Shown: positions 6,942 to 13,211 of the stretch, piece after piece | How positions within the stretch are numbered: the first letter of the stretch is position 1 | Layout: each line of letters opens with the position of its first letter | DNA from: an uncultured Faecalibacterium sp. | Lineage (GTDB): Bacteria > Bacillota > Clostridia > Oscillospirales > Ruminococcaceae | DNA length: 15,920 nt | Reading direction: 5' to 3' | Assembly: GCA_934540955.1 (NCBI GenBank) | Contig: CAKTCY010000051.1 | Span: forward strand, 1-15,920 | Notes under the pieces: generated by a model | The model's database searches: none | Told to the model about the DNA's origin: nothing | What the model saw: the letters and a program-made list of their open reading frames with translations, nothing else | Program-made: the position numbers and the translations under genes

Positions 6942-8306
6942 ATGAACCGTAAAATTTCTTTGGGTATGGCAGTCACCATCGTGATCCTTGCCATGACCGT
7001 GACCTTTTCCATCACGATGCTCATCGCCATGCGTCTGTTCGACAGCACGGTCAACAGCGTAAAAGAAAAGGAAAGTATGTACAACAAGATCGCTGAGGTG
7101 GACCGCTACGTCCGCAGCAACGATTACTACACCATCGACGAGACCACCCTGTACGACCGCCTGACCGCCGGTTATCTGCTGGGCACGGGCGACAAGTACG
7201 CTCGCTACTACACCGCCAACGCCTACACCGAGCTGATGAACATCCAGAGCGGCAAGATCCTTGGTATCGGCGTGGAGCTTGGCATCGACCAGACCGGCTA
7301 CGCCAAGGTGACCCGCGTCTACGATGGCTCCCCCGCACAGGAGGCGGGCATCGCCGTAGGCGACTACATCACCACCGTAGGCGATACCGACGTCAAGAGC
7401 CTGTCCGGCGCAGATGCCGTGTACAGAGCCCTGCAGGGTGAGGCGGGCACTACCGTTACCGTGACATGGCTGAACAGTGCTGCCGCCAGCAAGACGGCTG
7501 AGCTGACCCACTCCGGCTACACCAGCACCACCGTGGATTACCAGCTGCTGGACAATGTGGGCTACATCCGCATCCGCCAGTTCGACGGCACCACCCCCAG
7601 CGAGTTGGATTTCGCACTGCGCACCCTGACCGCCAGCGGTGCGGCCAGTCTGGTATTCGATCTGCGGGACAACGGCGGCGGCATTCTGGAGGATGCCGTC
7701 AGCTGCATCGACCTGATCGCCCCGGAGGGCACGGTGGCCTATGCCGAGGATAAAAACGGCAACCGCACCGTCATTGGCAGCAGCGATGCCGAAAGCTCCA
7801 TCAGCCTGCCCATGGTCTGCCTTGTCAACGGCAACACCGCCAGCGCAGCCGAGCTGTTCGCAGCCACTCTGCGTACCATGAACGGTGCCCGTCTGGTGGG
7901 CACCACCACCATGGGCAAGGGCACCATCCAGAGCAGCCCGCAGCGCCTGTCGGACGGCAGCGCCGTGGTCATCACGGTGGCAAAGCTGGTCTGCGGCGAC
8001 GGCAGCAGCTTTGACGGCACCGGCCTGACCGTGGATGTGGAGTGCGCTTTGAGTGCAGAGGAAGCAACGAACTTCTACGACTACACGCCCCAGACCGACC
8101 CGCAGGTGCAGCGCGCTGTCAGCGCTGCCCAGCAGCTGAGCGGCACCACTACGCTGGCAGGCGCAAGCTCTGCCGCCGCAGCGGACAGCACCGCCGCCTC
8201 TGCGGCAGCAGAGGATACCGCCCCCGCAGAGACTGCGGAAGGGGAGACCGCCGAGGACGAGACGGCCGCGTCTGAGCCGGAGACGGCTGCAAGCGCAGCG
8301 GAATGA
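6942..8306 (+). CDS. S41/CtpA-family carboxy-terminal processing protease
   Basis: Membrane-anchored serine protease of 454 residues facing outwards. There is an N-terminal membrane segment (about 6-32), then a PDZ domain (about 104-176, opening GKILGIGVELG), which recognises the substrate's C-terminus, and the S41 catalytic core (about 204-370). The Ser-Lys dyad is Ser301 in GNTASAAEL and Lys326 in TTTMGKGTI; LVFDLRDNGGG (237-247) is the typical S41 motif. Residues 401-454 form a low-complexity Ala, Thr, Glu and Ser tail without any Lys or Arg, outside the family core. AGGAGGA-like ribosome site GGGAGGAAAG lies before the ATG. As the last gene of the ftsEX run it may process wall hydrolases or their regulators, as CtpA-type proteases do elsewhere; this is inference. 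Confidence 0.93.
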   Translation: MNRKISLGMAVTIVILAMTVTFSITMLIAMRLFDSTVNSVKEKESMYNKIAEVDRYVRSNDYYTIDETTLYDRLTAGYLLGTGDKYARYYTANAYTELMNIQSGKILGIGVELGIDQTGYAKVTRVYDGSPAQEAGIAVGDYITTVGDTDVKSLSGADAVYRALQGEAGTTVTVTWLNSAAASKTAELTHSGYTSTTVDYQLLDNVGYIRIRQFDGTTPSELDFALRTLTASGAASLVFDLRDNGGGILEDAVSCIDLIAPEGTVAYAEDKNGNRTVIGSSDAESSISLPMVCLVNGNTASAAELFAATLRTMNGARLVGTTTMGKGTIQSSPQRLSDGSAVVITVAKLVCGDGSSFDGTGLTVDVECALSAEEATNFYDYTPQTDPQVQRAVSAAQQLSGTTTLAGASSAAAADSTAASAAAEDTAPAETAEGETAEDETAASEPETAASAAE

Positions 8307-8332
8307 GCCCGCAGAACTGAACCATAAACACC

Positions 8333-8365
8333 AAAAAGGCTGCTGCGTTCTGCAACAGCCTTTTT
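8333..8365 (+). terminator. Rho-independent terminator between the S41 gene and rsmA
   Basis: AAAAAGGCTGCTGC (8333-8346) pairs with GCAACAGCCTTTTT (8352-8365) with one mismatch over a 5-base loop. The T-run is part of the stem. It ends only 6 bases before the rsmA ribosome site AAAGGA (8371-8376). Confidence 0.85.
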
Positions 8366-8385
8366 CTGAGAAAGGAATTGACCCT

Positions 8386-9237
8386 ATGCCGGAACTGACC
8401 GACCTTTCTGTGATCCGTGCCCTGTGCGAAAAATACGATTTTGCACTTTCCAAGGGCTTTGGGCAGAACTTTATCATCAACCCGGGCATCCCCACCAAGA
8501 TCGTGGATGCCAGCGGGGTAGACAAGCGCTACGGTGTCATCGAGATCGGCCCCGGCATCGGTGTGCTGACCAAGGAGCTGGCCAAGCGCGCCGCCAAGGT
8601 GGTGTCCATCGAGGTGGACGAGCGCCTGCCGCCCCTGCTGGCCGAGACCATGGCCGGGGTGGACAACTTCAAGCTGGTGCTGCAGGACGTGCTGAAGGTG
8701 GACCTGAAGGCCCTCATTGCCGAGGAGTTCCCGGGGATGCCGGTGGCAGTGTGCGCAAACCTGCCCTACTACATCACCAGCCCCATCGTGATGAAGCTGC
8801 TGGGCGACCGTCTGCCCATCGAGAGCCTGACCGTCATGGTGCAGAAGGAGGCCGCCGACCGTCTGGCCGCCGTGCCCGGCACCCGCGCTTCCAGCGCCAT
8901 CAGCTGCGCGGTGAACTACTACGCCACCTCCAAGCTGATGTTCACCGCAGCACCGGGCAGCTTTTACCCCGCCCCCAAGGTGACCAGCGCTGTGGTGCGC
9001 ATGGACATCCGTCCCACCCCCGCCGTGCAGGTGGAGGACGAGGCGGGCTACTTTGCGCTGGTGCGCGCCGCCTTTGGCCAGCGCCGCAAGACCGCTGCCA
9101 ACGCCATTGCAGGCGGGCTGAACCTGCCCAAGGAGAAGGTCATTGCCGCCATCGAGGCCGCAGGCTTTGATGCCCGCATCCGTCCGGAGGCGCTGACACT
9201 GGAGGACTTTGCCAAGCTTCAGCAGGCACTGGGCTGA
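8386..9237 (+). CDS. rsmA: 16S rRNA (adenine1518-N6/adenine1519-N6)-dimethyltransferase
   Basis: RsmA (KsgA) transfers four methyl groups from SAM to the two adjacent adenines in helix 45 of 16S rRNA during late small-subunit assembly. In 283 residues it shows KGFGQNFI (23-30) near the N-terminus, SAM motif I EIGPGIG (53-59), SIEVDERL (74-81), the catalytic motif NLPYYI (125-130), and FYPAPKVTSAVV, a marker of the KsgA/Dim1 family. The C-terminal small domain is complete. AAAGGA lies 9 bases before the ATG. No promoter fits between the preceding terminator and the start, so transcription must come from read-through or from a promoter inside the S41 gene's 3' end. Confidence 0.97.
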   Translation: MPELTDLSVIRALCEKYDFALSKGFGQNFIINPGIPTKIVDASGVDKRYGVIEIGPGIGVLTKELAKRAAKVVSIEVDERLPPLLAETMAGVDNFKLVLQDVLKVDLKALIAEEFPGMPVAVCANLPYYITSPIVMKLLGDRLPIESLTVMVQKEAADRLAAVPGTRASSAISCAVNYYATSKLMFTAAPGSFYPAPKVTSAVVRMDIRPTPAVQVEDEAGYFALVRAAFGQRRKTAANAIAGGLNLPKEKVIAAIEAAGFDARIRPEALTLEDFAKLQQALG

Positions 9238-9253
9238 GCGCTGTATTATAGCT

Positions 9254-9293
9254 ATAAGTCGGGAAAATCGTGGATTTTCCCGACTTATTTTTT
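9254..9293 (+). terminator. Strong terminator after rsmA
   Basis: A perfect 16-bp stem: ATAAGTCGGGAAAATC (9254-9269) and GATTTTCCCGACTTAT (9273-9288) with a 3-base loop, followed by five T. Confidence 0.94.
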
Positions 9294-9301
9294 CAGACAG
9301 C

Positions 9302-9340
9302 AAAAAGGGTCGGAGGAACGCTTGCAAGCACTCCTCCGAC
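9302..9340 (-). terminator. Terminator of the minus-strand isomerase gene
   Basis: On the minus strand GTCGGAGGAGTGCTTG (9340 to 9325) pairs with CAAGCGTTCCTCCGAC (9324 to 9309), with two G-T wobbles and a tight TGCA turn. It is followed by CC and five T (9306 to 9302). Together with the rsmA terminator it forms a convergent insulator. Confidence 0.88.
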
Positions 9341-9351
9341 TCGAAATAATT

Positions 9352-10200
9352 TTAGCACTCGTCGTACTGCTTTTGCAGGTATTGCAGGCACTGAACGGCG
9401 TTTTCCGGGGTGGTGTTCTCCAAGGTGGCGAACACATAGGGCTTCTGCTCCTTGGCAAACCGCAGAATGGTGCGGTAATCGCCCATGCCGCCCTGTCCGG
9501 CACCGGTGGCAGCCAGCTGCCCGCCGGCATCCTGCCGCAAGAAGTCCTTAAAGTGGATCATGGCCACGTCCTTGCCCAGCAGCTCGATGGCCTCAGCGAA
9601 CACTTCCTCCCGGCGGTCTACGTTTTCCATGTTCAAAAGGTTCACCGGGTCGAGCAGAATCTGCAGATTGGGGCTGCCGATCTCGTCCAGCACGGTGCGG
9701 GCGCGGCGGGCGTCATACACGATATGCTTGACCACCGGCTCAATGGCAACGGTCACGCCGTACTGCTCGGCGCAGCGCACCACCGGCTTGAAGTTTTTGA
9801 TAAAGGTGGCAAGGGCGGCATCGCTGCGGCACTCCGGGCAGAACTTGTACTCTGCGTTGGGGGCGCCGGTCTCGGTGCCCACCATGCCGCAGCCCAGCAG
9901 GCTGGCAAAGCGGATGTGGGCGTAGTACTTTTCCTGAATGGTGTGCAGGGCATCCGCATCAGGGTGCGCCAGATTCAGGTAGTTGCCCAGCACCGCAATG
10001 TCCAGCTCATTTTTGGCAAACAGGCGGCGCAGGTAGGCCGCGTAGCCGGGGGTGAGGGCAGAGGGGGTGTTGGGCACCTCCTTCAGGGATTTGCTCAGTG
10101 CCAGATGTACGCAGGAAAAGCCCTTCTGGCGTACCAGCGGCAGCACCTGCTCAATGGGCAGCTTTTCCGCGTCGTGCAGACGCAGACCGAATTGGATCAT
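9352..10200 (-). CDS. Sugar phosphate isomerase/epimerase (xylose isomerase-like TIM barrel)
   Basis: Predicted cytosolic metal-dependent isomerase or epimerase of 282 residues, AP endonuclease 2/IolE superfamily fold. Residues that fit the metal site at the barrel's mouth are Glu154 (VAIEP), Asp184 (LLDPVN), His216 (MIHFKD) and Glu261 (ATLEN). The frame is open further upstream to 10248, but AAAGGAGG (10216 to 10209 on the minus strand), eight bases before the ATG at 10200, decides the start. It stands alone between a terminator and a promoter, so the substrate cannot be read from neighbours. Related proteins act on hexuloses, inosose or tagatose-type sugars; no specific substrate is claimed. 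Confidence 0.88.
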   Translation of the reverse strand: MIQFGLRLHDAEKLPIEQVLPLVRQKGFSCVHLALSKSLKEVPNTPSALTPGYAAYLRRLFAKNELDIAVLGNYLNLAHPDADALHTIQEKYYAHIRFASLLGCGMVGTETGAPNAEYKFCPECRSDAALATFIKNFKPVVRCAEQYGVTVAIEPVVKHIVYDARRARTVLDEIGSPNLQILLDPVNLLNMENVDRREEVFAEAIELLGKDVAMIHFKDFLRQDAGGQLAATGAGQGGMGDYRTILRFAKEQKPYVFATLENTTPENAVQCLQYLQKQYDEC

Positions 10201-10236
10201 GCTTGGTTCCTCCTTTGGTTTGAGTGCGTTTTTACC

Positions 10237-10242
10237 ATTATA
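10237..10242 (-). promoter_or_regulatory. -10 box of the isomerase gene
   Basis: On the minus strand TATAAT is a perfect -10 box, 36 bases before the ATG. The -35 at 17 bases is poor (TTCCCC), so the promoter may need an activator. The stretch beyond it, about 10250-10424, holds no gene; it contains only short repeats such as TTTGTTAG at 10355 and 10367 and GATATTTT at 10392 and 10402. Confidence 0.55.
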
Positions 10243-10424
10243 CACCAAAAATGTCCGCGGGGGAACACCTTAAACCTCTTTTAGCGTTGCCGTTCGTCGC
10301 CCCGGGCGAACGCAAGTAACACAGAAGTGTGTTGTGCAGAGAGTGAAGTGCTGATTTGTTAGCTTGTTTGTTAGATTATGGCGAGATTTTGGATATTTTT
10401 AGATATTTTAAGCTGTGCCATAGC

Positions 10425-10470
10425 AAAAAGAAAACCGCCCGGAACTCTAAGGATCCAAGCGGTTTTCTTT
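10425..10470 (-). terminator. Terminator of the interrupted tRNA-Thr gene
   Basis: On the minus strand AAAGAAAACCGC (10470 to 10459) pairs with GCGGTTTTCTTT (10438 to 10427) over a 20-base loop, and the T-run extends to 10425. It starts directly at the tRNA's CCA end, so this side is the original chromosome downstream of the tRNA. Confidence 0.8.
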
Positions 10471-10514
10471 GGAGCTGGTGACAGGAGTTGAACCTGCAAC
10501 CCACTGATTACAAA
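10470..10514 (-). other. Attachment site: 3' half of tRNA-Thr(UGU), integration boundary
   Basis: On the minus strand these 45 bases read as anticodon loop TTTGTAA (anticodon TGT at 10510-10512), 3' anticodon strand TCAGT, variable loop GGGTT, T-arm GCAGG-TTCAACT-CCTGT, 3' acceptor strand CACCAGC, discriminator T and encoded CCA. The T-stem pairs properly. Upstream of the anticodon loop the match ends: there is no D-arm and no GCTGGTG 5' acceptor strand. This is the pattern left when an element inserts into the 3' half of a tRNA gene. The full tRNA-Thr should stand at the other end of the element, beyond the window. The integrase gene begins about 260 bases away. Confidence 0.88.
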
Positions 10515-10619
10515 ATAGTCTTATTACGAGTTTAACCGTTTTTGCGCGTTCTGTTTTATATAGAATCACCGTGCTTTTTGTGTTTGTTTGTTCACCTTTG
10601 CATCAGCGCTTTTTCGGTC

Positions 10620-10660
10620 AATAAGGCACAAATAAGGCACTTTCTGGCGATTGTGCCTTA
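10620..10660. repeat. TAAGGCAC repeats, candidate integrase arm-binding sites
   Basis: AATAAGGCAC occurs at 10620-10629 and again at 10631-10640, an 11-base period. The reverse complement GTGCCTTA stands at 10653-10660. They lie between the attachment site and the integrase gene, where arm-type sites of tyrosine recombinases are normally found. The function is inferred from position and spacing. Confidence 0.55.
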
Positions 10661-10662
10661 CG

Positions 10663-10679
10663 GTGTCCACAGTGGACAC
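10663..10679. repeat. 17-base near-perfect palindrome
   Basis: GTGTCCAC-A-GTGGACAC has two 8-base arms around one base. It lies directly after the TAAGGCAC repeats, so it may bind a dimeric accessory protein at the attachment region. No T-run follows, so it is not a terminator. Confidence 0.5.
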
Positions 10680-10702
10680 GATAGCGGCTCAGACCCGTAG
10701 AC

Positions 10703-10757
10703 AGAAAAGAAAGCAGCCCACAGGCATAGCGGGGTTTCCCTTGCTTCCTGTGGGCTG
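10703..10757 (-). terminator. Terminator of the integrase gene
   Basis: On the minus strand CAGCCCACAGG (10757 to 10747) pairs with CCTGTGGGCTG (10724 to 10714), an 11-bp stem over a 22-base loop, then a T-rich tail CTTTCTTTTCT. Confidence 0.75.
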
Positions 10758-10776
10758 TATTGCGTCTTTGGATGTG

Positions 10777-12204
10777 TTATGCGTGGCTCTTTTCCCGGAT
10801 ACGGTCAAACACACCGGTCAGCGCGTCTGCTGCCGCTGCATCTGCCGAACGGATGAACCCGGCGTAAATGTCCGTGGTGGTGCTGGTCTTTGCATGACCC
10901 AGACGGCCTGAAACCGTGGTAACAGGCACATGGGCGGCTATCAACAAACTGGCGTTGGTGTGACGCAGGCTGTGGAAGTGTACCGCCGGGAGGTTATGAG
11001 CGGCCAGAAACCGCCCGAACCATGTTGTCACATCGTCTGGATCCATCGGCGCGCCGTTCCACTTGGTGAAAAGCAGGTCATTTTCTACGCGCTTTCCCTC
11101 GATCTCCACCCGGTGCACCCATTCAGAGCCGATTTTAAACCGTTCTGCCTTTTGGTGCTGGCGGTATTCCTGCAGAAGCTGTACACAATCCGACCCGACT
11201 TTCACGCACCGCCGGGAGCGCTTTGTCTTTGGGGGATTGAACACCGTACCTTTGCCCGGGATGTGCTGCAAGGTGCGTTCAATTGAAATCGTTCCCGCGT
11301 CCATGTCGATATCAGACCACCGCAGGGCGCATATCTCGCCCCGGCGGGCACCTGTGAGCAAAGCAAGCTGTGTGATAACGCTGTACTGTGTGGGTGCGTC
11401 CTGCAGGGCTTCCAGCAGGCGCACAACGTCTTTTTCTTCCAATGCCTGCACGTCCACTTCCTGTGCTTTTGGGGCTTCTGCACGCTTGCACGGATTCTCT
11501 ACCACAAGTCCCCACTGCACGGCCTTGGTGAACACACTGGACAGCATCCGGTGATAGTGCTGCACTGTATTTCCGTTGAGCCTGCCGCCTGCCTTGCTAT
11601 GCTCTGTAAACGCCTTGGAAAGGGGCAGCCCGGCGGCGCTGGCTACCTTTTCGGCGGTTGCCCGGCTGATGTTTCCGCCCCTGTACAGTGTTGCCATTGT
11701 CCGCTCTGAAATTCCTGCTTCCTCTGCGATCTGGCCGCGTTTGCCCTTCGGCAGCTGTTCCAGCAAGGCAGGGACCGCGGTATAGGTGCTATCTTCCCGC
11801 ACACCCTGCTCTTCGAGGTTGGAATAAAAGGCCATCAGATGCGAGGGCTTGACCTGGCACACCTTAAGTTGACCCAGCCCGGCAGAAATGCGCGGCACAA
11901 GCCGCCGATAGTCGTACACGGTCTTGGGTTTGAGTTTCTTTTCGGCGTACTCGGTGAACCAGCGCTCTATCAGGTCGTCCACCTTCATGGACGCATCCAG
12001 CGAAATGCCGCTATGCACTTCCTGTTCAAAGGCATCTGCCTGCCGCTGCAATTCCTTTTCCAGCTTCTTCCCGGTCAAGCCCGGCGGGGGAGTGAAGGTG
12101 CGGTTGACCAGCACTTGCCGCCCTTCCCGGTCGTATCCGTTGGAGATCCGGATGCAGTAGGAGCAAGTGCCGTCCTTCTTCATCCTTTTCGTAATTTTTG
12201 CCAA
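10777..12204 (-). CDS. int: Tyrosine recombinase (phage-type integrase) with an inserted HTH
   Basis: Catalyses site-specific insertion and, with an excisionase, excision of the element at the tRNA-Thr site. In 475 residues: an N-terminal arm-binding domain (about 1-65), a SAM-like core-binding domain (about 73-240), and the catalytic domain (about 255-465) with Arg287 (TGARRGE), Lys326/328 in the beta-hairpin, His411 and Arg414 (HSLRH), His437 (LGHAKT) and nucleophile Tyr447 (DIYAGF). All catalytic residues are present. The core-binding domain is split by about 60 residues (142-203) that look like an XRE-type helix-turn-helix. An ATG at 12231 overlaps the repressor's stop (TAATG). I prefer the TTG at 12204 because AGGAGGTG at 12219-12212 lies 7 bases before it. 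It is transcribed with the repressor. Confidence 0.93.
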   Translation of the reverse strand: MAKITKRMKKDGTCSYCIRISNGYDREGRQVLVNRTFTPPPGLTGKKLEKELQRQADAFEQEVHSGISLDASMKVDDLIERWFTEYAEKKLKPKTVYDYRRLVPRISAGLGQLKVCQVKPSHLMAFYSNLEEQGVREDSTYTAVPALLEQLPKGKRGQIAEEAGISERTMATLYRGGNISRATAEKVASAAGLPLSKAFTEHSKAGGRLNGNTVQHYHRMLSSVFTKAVQWGLVVENPCKRAEAPKAQEVDVQALEEKDVVRLLEALQDAPTQYSVITQLALLTGARRGEICALRWSDIDMDAGTISIERTLQHIPGKGTVFNPPKTKRSRRCVKVGSDCVQLLQEYRQHQKAERFKIGSEWVHRVEIEGKRVENDLLFTKWNGAPMDPDDVTTWFGRFLAAHNLPAVHFHSLRHTNASLLIAAHVPVTTVSGRLGHAKTSTTTDIYAGFIRSADAAAADALTGVFDRIREKSHA

Positions 12205-12211
12205 AGTACTG

Positions 12212-12219
12212 CACCTCCT
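12212..12219 (-). promoter_or_regulatory. Ribosome site that decides a TTG start for the integrase
   Basis: AGGAGGTG on the minus strand, 7 bases before TTG at 12204 and downstream of the alternative ATG at 12231. It lies after the repressor's stop codon. Confidence 0.7.
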
Positions 12220-12230
12220 ATGGATAGTCA

Positions 12231-13058
12231 TTATTGCTTGCTATGCAATCCTTCTTGTTCTGTCGCATAGCCTTCAGCCAACTTTATCTGACGGTCAATG
12301 AATTCTTGTATAATCTTTTGAATGCGGAATTGATCTATTTCTGTAACTGTGATTTTGTCAGGATTATCAAACGTTAGTCGAAGATGTGCCAACTCGTCTA
12401 ATGACATTGCATCAATACATTTTTTGAACCTTGATAATTCCGATGGATTCTTTGAAAAGTCCTCATAGTTCACTGATTGATTATGGTAATAGAAAAATTC
12501 TTCATAAAATGTGCCGCAGAATCTTTCCTTTTCGATTTTCCTTTTTTCCCGAATGAGGCTTTTTGTTCTTTCAACTGTGCTATCCCATATTTCACCCAAA
12601 TACGATGCAATAATATAAAGAGATCCATCTTCAATAAGCTGTGATATCATCCATGTTTCGTTGCCATCAATACGTGGGCTGTTCTCATCCAAAATGTAAA
12701 CATTGTGCCCCATATTGTGTAAAAAGGCATCTTCTTTGCAATAGGGAAAATGCAACTCTTTTACAGCATCTTCAGAGAGGCCAATATATTCCGCTACTGC
12801 ACGTACATCTGTTTCGATGGTCTGCACATCAGTTAGTCCCAATAGATAATCGGTCGTAACCTTGAAGTAACGTGCAATATCGCAAATACTGACAGCATCT
12901 GGGACTGTAACACCATTCTGCCAGTTGCTCACAGTCTGGCGAGTTGTGTTAAACTCCGCTGCAAGTGTATCCAGCGTTATCCCTTTTTCTTCAATTAGAT
13001 TACGGAATCGGCTTGGAAAGGGGTCTTTATAGTCAAATGATTTTTTTGTTTTTGCCAT
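12231..13058 (-). CDS. XRE-family transcriptional regulator, probable element repressor
   Basis: Predicted DNA-binding protein of 275 residues. An XRE/Cro-type helix-turn-helix fills about 17-73: FRNLIEEKGITLDTLAAEFN, then TTRQTVSNWQNG and ARYFKVTTDYLLG. The remaining 200 residues are not recognised. They are charged and show no Ser-Lys S24 autoprotease motif that I can see, so RecA-driven self-cleavage of the lambda CI type is not expected; other induction routes are possible. The gene is clearly richer in A+T than its neighbours. Starts: GTG at 13061 or ATG at 13058; the ATG has GAGG at better spacing. It faces away from the replication genes across a short switch region, the usual place of a phage or ICE master repressor. 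Confidence 0.85.
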   Translation of the reverse strand: MAKTKKSFDYKDPFPSRFRNLIEEKGITLDTLAAEFNTTRQTVSNWQNGVTVPDAVSICDIARYFKVTTDYLLGLTDVQTIETDVRAVAEYIGLSEDAVKELHFPYCKEDAFLHNMGHNVYILDENSPRIDGNETWMISQLIEDGSLYIIASYLGEIWDSTVERTKSLIREKRKIEKERFCGTFYEEFFYYHNQSVNYEDFSKNPSELSRFKKCIDAMSLDELAHLRLTFDNPDKITVTEIDQFRIQKIIQEFIDRQIKLAEGYATEQEGLHSKQ

Positions 13059-13104
13059 CACGCTGCCTCGATTGCAAATAAACTTAACAATTTAAGAAAG
13101 TCTG

Positions 13105-13133
13105 TTGATTTTATTTGTTCTTTCTCTTATACT
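13105..13133 (+). promoter_or_regulatory. Rightward early promoter of the element
   Basis: TTGATT (13105-13110), a 17-base spacer and TATACT (13128-13133). It points to the small basic protein gene at 13212, with a leader of about 70 bases. Confidence 0.75.
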
Positions 13134-13134
13134 A

Positions 13135-13163
13135 AGCATAACACAAACAAATCGAACGTTCAA
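13135..13163 (-). promoter_or_regulatory. Leftward promoter of repressor and integrase
   Basis: On the minus strand TTGAAC (13163 to 13158), a 17-base spacer and TATGCT (13140 to 13135), with TGT before the -10 as an extended element. It faces the rightward promoter, and the two -10 boxes are one base apart. Confidence 0.7.
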
Positions 13164-13211
13164 TAAGAAAAAGTAAATTTATTTGAATTCTCAAAGAAAG
13201 GAACACTTACT

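Larger units (their letters stand above)
13075..13185. promoter_or_regulatory. Candidate operator half-sites in the switch region
   Basis: The sequence TTATTTG or its complement occurs at 13075-13081 (minus), 13111-13117 (plus) and 13179-13185 (plus), with a partial copy (CAAATCG) at 13148-13154. ATTTGTT (13113-13119) and AACAAAT (13146-13152) form an inverted repeat centred between the two -10 boxes. Binding by the XRE repressor is inferred. Confidence 0.45.

Noticed and set aside
6906..8525. A 539-codon minus-strand frame opposite the S41 gene
   Set aside because: Antisense to a protease with intact catalytic residues, crosses a terminator, and has no recognisable domain.
10470..10560. A complete tRNA-Thr gene
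   Set aside because: Only the 3' half from the anticodon loop is present. The bases where the D-arm and 5' acceptor strand should be do not pair with the 3' half.
10651..10911. An 86-codon plus-strand frame over the integrase terminator and 3' end
   Set aside because: No ribosome site, overlaps a hairpin terminator and the integrase C-terminus, and the protein looks random.
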